Assembly: GCF_017877355.1 (NCBI RefSeq)
Contig: NZ_JAGIPR010000002.1
Span: 558,001 to 622,000 of the forward strand
DNA: 64,000 bases
Direction of reading: 5' to 3'
Source of the DNA: Chryseobacterium jejuense
GTDB taxonomy: Bacteria > Bacteroidota > Bacteroidia > Flavobacteriales > Weeksellaceae
Both the position numbers and the translations under genes were made by a program. The notes under the pieces were generated by a model. The model was not told where the DNA came from, did no database searches, and was given only the letters and a program-made list of their open reading frames with translations. Positions 43,735-52,674 of this stretch are shown here, in pieces. How positions within the stretch are numbered: the stretch's first letter is position 1; each line of letters opens with the position of its first letter.

Positions 43735-44973
43735 ATGAGAATATTAATCATAGGTGAAGGTGGTAGAGAGTCTGCTTTAGCAGCAAGGCTTCAGAATGAC
43801 CCGAGAATTTCTAAAATGTTTTTTGCTAACGGGAATGCTACTACCGATGCAATAGGGAAAAATGTTCATTTATCAGAAATCAAAGAACTTAGAGATTTCG
43901 CTATTAAAGAAAAGGTTGATTTAACAATCGTTGGACCAGAAGCTCCATTAGTAGCTGGGATCAAGGATGAGTTCAAAAAACACGACCTTAAGGTTTTCGG
44001 ACCTACTCAGAAAGTAGCAAGTCTGGAAGGAAGTAAGGCTTTCTCTAAGAAATTCATGCAGACCTATGATATCAAAACAGCTAAAGCGGTAGTATTTGAT
44101 TCATATAATGATGCTAAAGAATACATCCAGACACAGCAGTATCCTCTAGTGATCAAAGCAAGTGGTTTAGCAGGTGGAAAAGGTGTTGTAATCTGCGATA
44201 ACCTTGAAGAAGCTGAAGCTACGATCCACGATTTCATGATCAGAAGAATCTATGGAGACGCTGGTATCCGTTTAGTAATCGAGGAATATTTACAAGGATT
44301 TGAAGCATCTATCATCGCTTTCTCAAACGGTGAAAAATTGTTTCCTTGTATCGCTGCAAAAGATTATAAGAAAGCTGGAAACGGTGATACAGGACCAAAT
44401 ACAGGAGGTATGGGGTCAGTGGCACCAAGCCCGGAATTTACTCAGGAGCACTACGCTGATTTTGAGCAAAATATTTTAGAACCTACTATTAAAGGTCTTA
44501 AAGCTGAAGGTTTCAGTTTCAAAGGAATCATTTTCTTCGGATTAATGGTCACTAAGAACGGAGCTTACCTTCTTGAGTACAACATGAGATTCGGAGATCC
44601 TGAAACTCAGGTATTGATGGCTCTTATGGAAAACAACCTTCTAGATGTGATCCAGGATTGTATGGACGGAAAAGACATCGAGCTTAAGTTTAAAGACGAA
44701 AAAGCAGTTTGTCTTGTAATGTGTTCAGGCGGTTACCCAAGAAACATTGAAACAGGTTTCGAAATTACAGGAGAAGATAAAGTAAAACACAGTAAGCTGT
44801 TATATGCAGGAGCTGTCACAAAAGGAGATAAAGTAGTTTCCAATGGCGGTAGAGTCTTGAACATTGTAGCTACAGGAACAACTTTCGAAGATGCCCGCAA
44901 AAAAGTTTACGAAGACGCAGGTCATGTACATTTCGATTACGGCTTCTACAGAGAAGACATCGGAAAGTTTTAA
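43735..44973 (+). CDS. purD: Phosphoribosylamine-glycine ligase
   Basis: The 412-residue ATP-grasp enzyme joins glycine to phosphoribosylamine, step 2 of purine synthesis. It opens MRILIIGEGGRESALAARL, has IVGPEAPLVAGI near residue 68, the ATP-grasp lysine in YPLVIKASGLAGGKGVVIC near 140, and NTGGMGSVAPSPEF then LEYNMRFGDPETQVLM near 285, the metal and substrate loops. The length is normal. A terminator follows at 44983. Confidence 0.96.
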   Translation: MRILIIGEGGRESALAARLQNDPRISKMFFANGNATTDAIGKNVHLSEIKELRDFAIKEKVDLTIVGPEAPLVAGIKDEFKKHDLKVFGPTQKVASLEGSKAFSKKFMQTYDIKTAKAVVFDSYNDAKEYIQTQQYPLVIKASGLAGGKGVVICDNLEEAEATIHDFMIRRIYGDAGIRLVIEEYLQGFEASIIAFSNGEKLFPCIAAKDYKKAGNGDTGPNTGGMGSVAPSPEFTQEHYADFEQNILEPTIKGLKAEGFSFKGIIFFGLMVTKNGAYLLEYNMRFGDPETQVLMALMENNLLDVIQDCMDGKDIELKFKDEKAVCLVMCSGGYPRNIETGFEITGEDKVKHSKLLYAGAVTKGDKVVSNGGRVLNIVATGTTFEDARKKVYEDAGHVHFDYGFYREDIGKF

Positions 44974-44982
44974 TAAATCACG

Positions 44983-45016
44983 AAAAAAGATTTGGAGCCA
45001 TTCCAAGTCTTTTTTT
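44983..45016 (+). terminator. Terminator of purD
   Basis: AAAAAAGA plus TTGGA pair with TCCAA plus TCTTTTTT around a GCCAT loop, with a T-G mismatch in the middle. It begins 9 bases after the purD stop. Confidence 0.78.
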
Positions 45017-45042
45017 GTAAAACAGTTAATATTAGAAATAAG

Positions 45043-45110
45043 AGTTCAGATACTAGATTCCAGACTTCAGACCAAAAATCTGAAATCTGATGTCTTAAAT
45101 CTGAAATCTT
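45043..45110. repeat. Degenerate 7-bp repeat array (TCAGATA/TCTGAAA type)
   Basis: The left part reads GTTCAGATACTAGATTCCAG and ACTTCAGACC; the right part repeats ATCTGAAATCTGATG and AATCTGAAATC in the opposite sense. The words match those at 11541-11635. It lies between purD and guaA. Confidence 0.6.
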
Positions 45111-45132
45111 TCAAACAAATCAATTATCAAAA

Positions 45133-46662
45133 ATGAACAACGGTATTATTATTTTAGATTTCGGATCCCAGTACAACCAGCTTATCGGAAGAAGAATCCG
45201 TGAGATGGGAGTGTACTCTGAAATCTTACCTTTCAATACACCTTTACAAGATATTATAGCAAAACAGCCAAAAGGAATTATTCTTTCAGGAGGACCAAGT
45301 TCTGTAAATGCAGAAAACGCTCACCTTGTTGAAAAAGAACTATACGAACAGGGAGTACCTGTTTTGGGGATTTGCTACGGAATGCAGATGACAGCCCACC
45401 TTTTAGGAGGAAAAGTAAACAAGGGAGAAAAAGGTGAATACGGAAAGGCTAATCTTGAGATCGTTAAAGAGAGCTCTTTATTAAAAGGAGTGACTCAGAA
45501 CTCTGTAGTTTGGATGAGCCACTTTGATGAGGTGGGAGAGCTGCCTGTAGGTTTTGAATTAAATGCAAAATCAGGAGTAATTGCTTCTATTTCCAATGAA
45601 GATAAGAAAATCTTCTGCGTTCAGTTCCACCCGGAAGTTTCTCATACGGAAGAAGGAGGAAAAATGCTTGAAAACTTCGTATTTGGAATCTGTAATGCGG
45701 AGAAAAACTGGAAGCTGACAAACTATATTGAAAAAACAGTTGAAGAAATCCGTGAAAAAGTAGGAGACAACAAAGTAATCCTTGGTCTTTCAGGAGGTGT
45801 TGACTCTTCTGTAGCAGCAGTTTTGATCCATAAAGCAATCGGAGATCAGTTAACTTGTATCTTCGTAGATACGGGATTATTGAGAAAGGATGAAGGCAAG
45901 AAAGTAATGGATCAATATGGAGAGCACTTCCATATGAACATTAAAATGGTGGATGCTCAGGAAAGATTCCTTTCAAAATTAGCAGGAGTAGATGATCCGG
46001 AAGCGAAGAGAAAGATCATCGGAAACGAATTTATCCACGTATTTGATGAAGAATCTCATAAAATTGAAGGTGCTAAATTCTTAGCTCAGGGAACCATTTA
46101 CCCAGACGTTATCGAAAGCCAGTCTGTAAACGGACCATCTGCAGTAATCAAGTCTCACCACAATGTTGGAGGACTTCCTGAAGATATGGACTTCGAATTA
46201 CTAGAGCCATTAAGAGAGCTTTTCAAGGACGAAGTAAGAAGAGTAGGAGAAGAATTAGGGATTCCTCATCACTTGGTATACAGACACCCTTTCCCAGGTC
46301 CTGGATTAGGAATCAGGGTACTAGGAGCTGTAGATGCTGAAAAAGTAAGAATCCTTCAGGAGGCTGACGATATCTTTATCGAAGAATTATATAAAAACGA
46401 TCTTTACGAAAAAGTATCTCAGGCTTTCGTAGTATTGCTTCCTGTAAAATCTGTAGGAGTAATGGGAGATGAAAGAACTTACGAATACACAGCTGTAGTT
46501 CGTTCTGCTAATACGATCGACTTTATGACTGCAACATGGAGCAGGCTTCCTTATGAGTTCCTTGATACTGTTTCAAGCAGAATCATCAACGAAGTAAGAG
46601 GAATCAACAGAGTAGCTTACGATATTTCAAGCAAACCACCTGCAACAATTGAGTGGGAATAA
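45133..46662 (+). CDS. guaA: GMP synthase (glutamine-hydrolysing)
   Basis: The 509-residue enzyme aminates XMP to GMP. The class I glutaminase domain (1-190) has catalytic Cys in VLGICYGMQM near residue 80 and His-Glu in VQFHPEVSHTEEG near 165. The synthetase domain has the PP-loop LGLSGGVDSSVAAVLIHKAI near 218, and the C-terminal dimerisation domain has RHPFPGPGLGIRVLG near 390 and ends PPATIEWE. It is the last gene of the purine group, separated from purD by a terminator and a repeat. Confidence 0.97.
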   Translation: MNNGIIILDFGSQYNQLIGRRIREMGVYSEILPFNTPLQDIIAKQPKGIILSGGPSSVNAENAHLVEKELYEQGVPVLGICYGMQMTAHLLGGKVNKGEKGEYGKANLEIVKESSLLKGVTQNSVVWMSHFDEVGELPVGFELNAKSGVIASISNEDKKIFCVQFHPEVSHTEEGGKMLENFVFGICNAEKNWKLTNYIEKTVEEIREKVGDNKVILGLSGGVDSSVAAVLIHKAIGDQLTCIFVDTGLLRKDEGKKVMDQYGEHFHMNIKMVDAQERFLSKLAGVDDPEAKRKIIGNEFIHVFDEESHKIEGAKFLAQGTIYPDVIESQSVNGPSAVIKSHHNVGGLPEDMDFELLEPLRELFKDEVRRVGEELGIPHHLVYRHPFPGPGLGIRVLGAVDAEKVRILQEADDIFIEELYKNDLYEKVSQAFVVLLPVKSVGVMGDERTYEYTAVVRSANTIDFMTATWSRLPYEFLDTVSSRIINEVRGINRVAYDISSKPPATIEWE

Positions 46663-46685
46663 TTTCAACTTGAATGTAAAATATA

Positions 46686-46714
46686 AATCCTACCCGCTTG
46701 GGTGGGATTTTTTT
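46686..46714 (+). terminator. Terminator of guaA
   Basis: AATCCTACCC (46686-46695) pairs with GGGTGGGATT (46700-46709) with one T-G pair, loop GCTT, followed by seven T's. Confidence 0.87.
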
Positions 46715-46833
46715 GTTAAATGTTTTTATTATCTCTGAAAAAAATACGTATTTAGCAGAAAATAATCATGAATACTAATTGAAATGGATTACTGTTAATA
46801 GAAAACAAAATCCATGGAAATCTAAATAGATAT

Positions 46834-47898
46834 ATGAGAAACACCCTGACTCTATTATTGCTTCTGACGATAACTGGTATCTTCGCACAATCTAAAAAGT
46901 TTATCATTGAAGAATTAAACTTACCGGATCCGGTACAAACCATTTCCAATTCCAATTATAATAGAATTAAACTTCAGGATATTCGGATTGATCCGGCAGA
47001 CTATGGGGGTGTGATGAAAGGAGTTTCGGATAGAAAAGCAAAAGTTAAGTTTAGCCCAAGCTTTGAAGATCAGTTATCCAGTATGTTTGATAAAGGGATT
47101 GAAAAGTCTTCGGTTGGAGATCAAGAATTACTGGTGCAATTAAGAACCCTAAATTACAAGGAAGTTACTATTGATATGGTGCAGTATGGATATTTTAATT
47201 TCAGAGCGCTGATTTTTGGAGGTAAAGAAAATCAATACCAATTGCTCAAGAAAATTGATACTACGATGGTCCTGTTTAAAATGGATGTGACTAAAAAGCT
47301 GGAAGAGCAGTCCTTGGATTATCTCAATAAAACTATTTTCGAAACTGTTTCTGCTACTTCTATTGATAATAAAATCTATACACAGGAAGATATTAATAAT
47401 TATGATAAAATAGCAAAATCACAGTTACCGTTATATACCCAACCTAAATTAAAAGATGGGGTTTATATGAATTATAAATCTTTCAGTGCTCAAGTTCCTG
47501 ATAAGCCTATTGATGAAATACAAGTAAACCTTGGGATGATTACTAAAGTGGTTTATGTTGATGATAAAGGGAAAAAGAAAAATGCCAAAACTGAATCTTA
47601 CGCAGTGGTTACTCAAGGGAAAGCATATATAATGTATGAAGGAGAATTATATCCTATGAGAAAAACCTCCGAAGATTTTTATTTTATTTCAAAAATATAT
47701 GACAGGCCAACTGGAGAAAGGCAACTTATATCCGGTACTACAGGGGCAATGATTGGTGGTGTTATAGGTGTTTTAATTGCCGGCGGAAAACCCAAAACAT
47801 ATGAATGTCAATTAGATTACTTTAATGGGAAATATGAGATTGTGAGAGAAATTAAACCTCAGAAACTGAAAGAAGTCTATCACTTAAATGAAGAATAA
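46834..47898 (+). CDS. Secreted protein of unknown function with glycine-zipper segment
   Basis: The 354-residue protein has a signal peptide (TLLLLLTITGIFAQ). Most of it is a mixed beta-rich region I do not recognise. Near residue 305 is GTTGAMIGGVIGVLIAGGK, a glycine-zipper-like hydrophobic stretch, followed by KTYECQLDYFNGKYEIVREI. It is probably in the periplasm or envelope. It has a hairpin on either side and stands alone. Confidence 0.72.
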   Translation: MRNTLTLLLLLTITGIFAQSKKFIIEELNLPDPVQTISNSNYNRIKLQDIRIDPADYGGVMKGVSDRKAKVKFSPSFEDQLSSMFDKGIEKSSVGDQELLVQLRTLNYKEVTIDMVQYGYFNFRALIFGGKENQYQLLKKIDTTMVLFKMDVTKKLEEQSLDYLNKTIFETVSATSIDNKIYTQEDINNYDKIAKSQLPLYTQPKLKDGVYMNYKSFSAQVPDKPIDEIQVNLGMITKVVYVDDKGKKKNAKTESYAVVTQGKAYIMYEGELYPMRKTSEDFYFISKIYDRPTGERQLISGTTGAMIGGVIGVLIAGGKPKTYECQLDYFNGKYEIVREIKPQKLKEVYHLNEE

Positions 47899-47944
47899 GT
47901 GATTATTAAGTGGGAAAAATTTTCAATTTAATTTTAAAATAATG

Positions 47945-47972
47945 ATCCTGCCCATTTAGGTAGGATTATTTG
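47945..47972 (+). terminator. Terminator after the glycine-zipper protein gene
   Basis: ATCCTGCC (47945-47952) pairs with GGTAGGAT (47959-47966) with one G-T pair and runs into TATTTG. The stem resembles that after guaA. Confidence 0.6.
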
Positions 47973-48110
47973 TTGAGTTTATAAAGTCTTAATTTTTGTG
48001 TCATACTTTTATTTTTTGATCAATTAGCTCTTGTGTATTTAAGATTCTGTTTAAGTATAGATGCTTATTAGTTATAAAATTTTCACTAAATTTAAGTAAA
48101 AATATACCCA

Positions 48111-49619
48111 ATGCAAATAGATACAAGACCTCTGACTGTTCAGGATTATGATGAGCTGGCAGAAACAATGAAAAGAGCCTATCCGCAAATGTCAGAATCC
48201 ATATGGTCTAAAAAAAGCATAGAAAAACTGACAAGAATATTTCCCAATGGACAAATCTGCATTACAGTAGACGGAAAATTAGCGGCAGTAGCGCTTTCCA
48301 TTATTGTCAATTATGAAGAATTTGGGGATGATCATACCTACAGCGATATTACAGGAAATTATACCTTCAACACCCACTTATCTACCGGAAATGTTTTATA
48401 TGGAATAGAAGTCTTTGTAGACCCCGAATTTCGTGAATTACGCCTTGGAAGAAGACTTTATGATGCAAGGAAAGAACTTTGTGAACAGCTAAACTTAAAG
48501 TCTATTGTCCTTGGAGGAAGAATCCCGAATTATCATAAGCATAGTCACGAGTTTTCTCCAAGAGAATATATCCGAAAAGTAAGAGATAAAGAGATTTATG
48601 ATCCGGTATTGTCTTTCCAGCTTTCCAATAACTTTCTTCCGATAAGAATCCTGAAAAAATATCTTCCTGAAGATGAAGCATCGAGAGAAAATGCGGTTCT
48701 CTTACAATGGAACAACATCTATTACAGCAGAAAACCTAATACCATGCAGGACAGCATTATCCGTCTTGGACTCGTGCAGTGGCAGATGAGACACTTCAAA
48801 GATATAGAAGCTTTTTATGAACAGGTGGAGTTTTTCGTGAATGTAATGGGAGATTATAAATCCGATTTTGTTCTTTTCCCTGAACTCTTTAATACACCTT
48901 TGCTGGCTCCTTTCAACAGTCTTTCCGAAAGGGACAGTATGATAGAGCTTGCAAAACTTACTGAAGATATTAAAAAGAAAATTTCTGAGCTGGCCATCAG
49001 TTATAATGTCAATATCATTTCCGGAAGTATGCCTGTTTTTGATAATGATACTAATGATTTGTATAATGTCAGCTATCTTCTTCACCGTGACGGCCGTATG
49101 GATGAATACCGAAAAATTCACATCACACCGAATGAGAAACGATATTATGGGATGAAAGGAGGTAATGAAATAAAAGTTTTTGATACAGACTGTGGTAAAA
49201 TAGGTCTTGTCATCTGCTATGATGTGGAATTTCCGGAATTACCAAGAATTTTAGCAGATCAGGGCATGAAAATATTATTTGTACCTTATCTGACCGATAC
49301 TCAGAATGCCTACATGAGAGTTCGCCACTGCGCAGCAGCCAGAGCCATAGAAAATGAATGTTACGTTGCGATTGCGGGTTGTGTAGGAAACCTTCCGAAA
49401 GTAAATAATATGGATATCCAGTTTGGGCAGGCCGCTGTATTCACCCCCTCAGATTTTGCATTTCCATCCAATGCAGTGAAAGGAGAGGCTACTCCGAATA
49501 CGGAAATGACATTGATTGTAGATGTAGATTTGAATTTACTGAAAGATCTCCATCACAACGGCTCGGTTCAGGTGATGAAAGACCGCAGAAAAGATCTTTA
49601 TGAAACCTATCTTAAATAA
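48111..49619 (+). CDS. Fusion of GNAT acetyltransferase and carbon-nitrogen hydrolase
   Basis: The 502-residue protein joins two enzymes. Residues about 1-190 are a GNAT domain with the acetyl-CoA loop VFVDPEFRELRLGRRLYDAR near 103. Residues about 215-490 are a nitrilase-superfamily amidase with the triad Glu258 (LFPELFNTPLL), Lys335 (EYRKIHITPNE) and Cys369 (VICYDVEFPELPR). Such fusions occur in several bacterial phyla; the substrate is unknown. The joint reaction may be acyl removal and transfer on the same amine, but that is speculation. Confidence 0.9.
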   Translation: MQIDTRPLTVQDYDELAETMKRAYPQMSESIWSKKSIEKLTRIFPNGQICITVDGKLAAVALSIIVNYEEFGDDHTYSDITGNYTFNTHLSTGNVLYGIEVFVDPEFRELRLGRRLYDARKELCEQLNLKSIVLGGRIPNYHKHSHEFSPREYIRKVRDKEIYDPVLSFQLSNNFLPIRILKKYLPEDEASRENAVLLQWNNIYYSRKPNTMQDSIIRLGLVQWQMRHFKDIEAFYEQVEFFVNVMGDYKSDFVLFPELFNTPLLAPFNSLSERDSMIELAKLTEDIKKKISELAISYNVNIISGSMPVFDNDTNDLYNVSYLLHRDGRMDEYRKIHITPNEKRYYGMKGGNEIKVFDTDCGKIGLVICYDVEFPELPRILADQGMKILFVPYLTDTQNAYMRVRHCAAARAIENECYVAIAGCVGNLPKVNNMDIQFGQAAVFTPSDFAFPSNAVKGEATPNTEMTLIVDVDLNLLKDLHHNGSVQVMKDRRKDLYETYLK

Positions 49620-49620
49620 C

Positions 49621-49653
49621 AAAACAGAATGCGAAAGCATTCTGTTTTTATTT
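49621..49653 (+). terminator. Terminator of the GNAT-nitrilase gene
   Basis: A perfect 12-bp stem (AAAACAGAATGC at 49621-49632 with GCATTCTGTTTT at 49637-49648) around a GAAA loop with T's after it. It starts 2 bases after the stop. Confidence 0.9.
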
Positions 49654-49674
49654 ACCTAAAATTTTTTGAGCGAA

Positions 49675-49842
49675 TTATTTATACTGTGGGCAAACTACCG
49701 CAGGACAAATCAATCCAGGGCACTGTGGAAGTCCATCAGTAGGGCAGCATTGGTATGAGCATTTACCACCGATAATGATTCCGCTTCCGGAAACGGTTTT
49801 TAATTGTTCTCTTGAAAGTTTGCTGTTACGTAAATTTTTCAT
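49675..49842 (-). CDS. Cys-rich bacteriocin-like secreted peptide (55 aa)
   Basis: The peptide starts with MKNLRNSKLSREQLKTVSGS, the leader typical of Bacteroidota bacteriocin-like peptides, in which LSREQLK(T/S)V is followed by a Gly-Gly-type cleavage site. Here that site reads SGSG, or IIIGG at residues 22-26. The remaining part has six Cys, four Pro-rich turns (CCPTDGLPQCPGLICPAVVC) and ends QYK. No maturase or exporter gene is beside it. A near-consensus -7 element TATATTTA is at 49885-49892 on the minus strand. Confidence 0.82.
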   Translation of the reverse strand: MKNLRNSKLSREQLKTVSGSGIIIGGKCSYQCCPTDGLPQCPGLICPAVVCPQYK

Positions 49843-50296
49843 GTTGTAATACTTTTATTGGTTTGTTTTAATATTTTTACTCTGTAAATATATAAATTAT
49901 TATTATACATGACATTCTTTTTTCATTATGCTTAGAAATAACAATCTAAAATACTGATTATGTGATGGTATTTTTAATCTCTGTATAGTGATTTTTTGTC
50001 GGTTTTGTAATAAAATAACCTAAGTTTAGGGTGGAAATTTTTGCTCAAATGAGCATGAAGTTAGTAATTGAAAGCGAGAATTAATAAAAGTTATCAACGA
50101 TGATTCTATCTGTGGTTTCATTTTTTAGAAAATTTAATAATGAGACAGATAGTAATGGTAGGGATAAAAGTAACTTCCAGCCTCAAGCTTCCCACTTCCC
50201 ACTTTTAATTTCGGCTTTCTTATCCAAGCTCAATCTCAAGTGAAAATAAGATTAGGAACAGTTTTTGGAGTAAATTGCACCTACTATTGATATATT
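49843..50296. other. 454-base gene-free region with a heptamer repeat
   Basis: Besides the small-peptide promoter region on the left, bases 50173-50207 read ACTTCCA, GCCTCAA, GCTTCCC, ACTTCCC, ACTTTTA in exact 7-base steps, followed by a CGGCTTTCTTATCC word also found in part near 32520. Nothing else is recognised. Confidence 0.55.
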
Positions 50297-51946
50297 ATGT
50301 TTGATAAGCAACAAAGAAAACTGAAAAGATCCGCAAGACTGATTTCTGTATTAAGCAAATACGGCTTTAAAGATATGCTTGCAAGAATGAATGGTGGAAA
50401 TAAACAGGAAGAAGTTTCCGGTAATTCGGATGAGGTTATTTCAAAAGGAACGGTTTATGAAAGGATCAGACTCGCTTTGGAAGAATTGGGACCTACTTTT
50501 GTAAAGCTTGGACAAACATTCAGTAACAGAGAAGATCTGTTGCCACCGGAACTGATTCAGGAGCTGCAGAAGTTGCAGGATAAGGTTGAAACGGTAGATA
50601 TGGATGTAGAAGAAGCTCTGGAAAGTGAGTTTAATATTTCCGTGAAAGATCATTTCCTGGAAATTCAGAAAGAGCCGTTGGCTACTGCCTCTATTGCACA
50701 GGTGTATAAAGCCGTATTACTGGATGGAAGTCCTGTTATTTTAAAACTCAGAAAACCTGATGTACAATCTGTAATCGAAGATGATTTATTACTCATCAAG
50801 GACATTGAAAAATTAATTTCAGCCTATTCGGAAATTGGAGAGAAGCTTAATCTCAAACAGGCGATTTCTACTTTTGAAAGATCTCTATTAGAAGAAGTTT
50901 CTCTGATTAATGAGAAGAATAACATCCAACAATTCAGACTCAATTTTAAGAATAACAAAGAAACCTATGTTCCTAAGGTTTATGATGAATTTTCCAACAA
51001 TAATATTCTTTGTATGGAATTCATTGATGGGATCAAGGTAACCGATAAATCTGTTCTTTTAGCCAATGATATTGATCCTGTAAAAGTTTCTGAAGCCGGG
51101 CTGAGACTTTTTGTTTCTCAGATCCTAGACTATGGATTCTTTCATGCCGATCCACATGCAGGAAATATTTTAGTAAAAAAAGATGGACGAATTGTCTTTA
51201 TTGATTTTGGAGCAGTAGGAAAGATTCAACCCAACGATAAGGAGATTCTTGAAAATCTTATCGTAAGCTTTGTCGCTAAAAATCCACATAAAATAGTCCG
51301 TTATCTCAAAAAAATGGCGGTGAGCTATGAAATTCCTGACGAAAGAAGATTTGAAAACGATGTAGAAGATATTTTGAATTTCGTACACAGTTCTTCATTA
51401 CAGGAGATCAACGTACAGGTGATTATTAATAAAATGAAGGATATTTTGAAAGATAACAGACTTTATATGCCTGATTATTTTTATCTTTTATTTAAAGGAA
51501 TTAGCTTGATAGAAGGAGTAGGAAGAAATATAAATCCTGATCTGGATATCGTAAAAAGCCTTCATCCCTACACTAAAAAAATATTTACCAAAAAGATCAA
51601 TCCGAAAAACCTTTTAAAAACAGGAATGGATCGGATGATGAATTTCACAGACAATGTAGATGAAATCCCAAGAGAACTTCGTTCAGTACTCCAAAAGCTG
51701 GATGAAAATAAATTTACAGTCTCCAGTGAGATTAAAAATATAGAAAAGACCAATCAACTGATCAAATCCAGTGTGGTTAATCTGATTTTAGCAATGATTT
51801 TAGCAGCAAATATTATCGCGACGTCTATTGTTTTTACATCAGAATCCGGACCGAGAATAGGAGAGTTATCTTTGGTGGCTGTTCTGGGCTTCATTTTTTC
51901 AATCATTTTAATATTGATACTTTTGCTGAGAGTAACGAGGAAATAA
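50297..51946 (+). CDS. ABC1/UbiB family atypical kinase-like protein
   Basis: The 549-residue protein has the UbiB/ADCK signature region ELGPTFVKLGQTFSNREDLL near residue 63 (the KxGQ motif), the alanine-containing loop PLATASIAQVYKAVLLDG near 128, the Lys of VILKLRKPD, and HADPHAGNILV near 288 then FIDFGAVGKI. Two membrane helices close the protein (about 495-545). UbiB proteins are ATPases needed for isoprenoid quinone synthesis; in menaquinone-only flavobacteria the exact role is unclear. Confidence 0.92.
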   Translation: MFDKQQRKLKRSARLISVLSKYGFKDMLARMNGGNKQEEVSGNSDEVISKGTVYERIRLALEELGPTFVKLGQTFSNREDLLPPELIQELQKLQDKVETVDMDVEEALESEFNISVKDHFLEIQKEPLATASIAQVYKAVLLDGSPVILKLRKPDVQSVIEDDLLLIKDIEKLISAYSEIGEKLNLKQAISTFERSLLEEVSLINEKNNIQQFRLNFKNNKETYVPKVYDEFSNNNILCMEFIDGIKVTDKSVLLANDIDPVKVSEAGLRLFVSQILDYGFFHADPHAGNILVKKDGRIVFIDFGAVGKIQPNDKEILENLIVSFVAKNPHKIVRYLKKMAVSYEIPDERRFENDVEDILNFVHSSSLQEINVQVIINKMKDILKDNRLYMPDYFYLLFKGISLIEGVGRNINPDLDIVKSLHPYTKKIFTKKINPKNLLKTGMDRMMNFTDNVDEIPRELRSVLQKLDENKFTVSSEIKNIEKTNQLIKSSVVNLILAMILAANIIATSIVFTSESGPRIGELSLVAVLGFIFSIILILILLLRVTRK

Positions 51947-52009
51947 ACGTGTTACGGAATTTGCTTTTTGAATTATATGCCTTTTATATTTCGCACCAAA
52001 AATAAAACA

Positions 52010-52519
52010 ATGAAAAAACTAATGATACCTATTATACTTTCCTGCAGTGTATTTGCCATGGCTCAGGAAGGAAATGAAGAGAAGACCCAAGGAGACTTTG
52101 ATGGAAACGGAACAAAAGAATATGTGTATGTTAAGGTCAGTGATTGCAGTGATGAATGTGATGGGAAATGTGATACTACCGTTTATTTCAGTGATAAAAA
52201 TATAAAGCCATTCACTATTTCGATGGCTAAAGGCGGTACTTTATACAACCTTGGGGATCTTAACAATGACGGAAAGGATGATATTGGCTTTTATCCCAAT
52301 TGGTGTACCAGCTGCTGGCATCCGTTTTATACCTATACTTTAAGCAAAACGGGATGGAGACCATTGGTAGACCCTATTTCCACTCATTGTAACCAGTGGG
52401 AAGAAGATAAATTCCCTGTTAAAAAAGACCCTAAAAAGACCGGAAATGTTATCATCACTACCAGCGAATGGAAAGATGATGATATTAAAATAAGCAGTAA
52501 AAGCGTAAAGGTACATTGA
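52010..52519 (+). CDS. Secreted protein with FG-GAP/EF-hand-like loops, function unknown
   Basis: I take the ATG at 52010 as the start because it gives a signal peptide (MKKLMIPIILSCSVFAMAQ); an in-frame ATG 14 codons upstream would bury it. The 169-residue protein has two Asp-rich loops, GDFDGNGTKEYVYVK and GDLNNDGKDDIGFYP, which resemble calcium-binding FG-GAP repeats, and eight or so Cys (CSDECDGKC, WCTSCWHP) that may form disulphides in the periplasm. I recognise no exact family. Confidence 0.75.
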   Translation: MKKLMIPIILSCSVFAMAQEGNEEKTQGDFDGNGTKEYVYVKVSDCSDECDGKCDTTVYFSDKNIKPFTISMAKGGTLYNLGDLNNDGKDDIGFYPNWCTSCWHPFYTYTLSKTGWRPLVDPISTHCNQWEEDKFPVKKDPKKTGNVIITTSEWKDDDIKISSKSVKVH

Positions 52520-52662
52520 GGCAGGTAAGAGATTAAAATTCAAGGGTAATATGAGTTTTAAAGCAGATGTTTTATACCTTACTTCTTGAAATCTTGTGTC
52601 TCTCTTCTTCTTATCCCTTTTCTGTTTTCTAAAACCTGATTTTACATTATAATATTAATACC

Positions 52663-52670
52663 TATCTTTG
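52663..52670 (+). promoter_or_regulatory. -7 promoter element (TATCTTTG) of the DEAD helicase gene
   Basis: An exact TAnnTTTG match followed by C, with only 4 bases between its G and the ATG at 52675. The mRNA is therefore probably leaderless. The upstream half is TTTTAC-like, a weak match. Confidence 0.65.
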
Positions 52671-52674
52671 CAAA

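Noticed and set aside
51968..52009. Upstream ATG for the FG-GAP-like secreted protein
   Set aside because: It would bury the signal peptide that begins at 52010.
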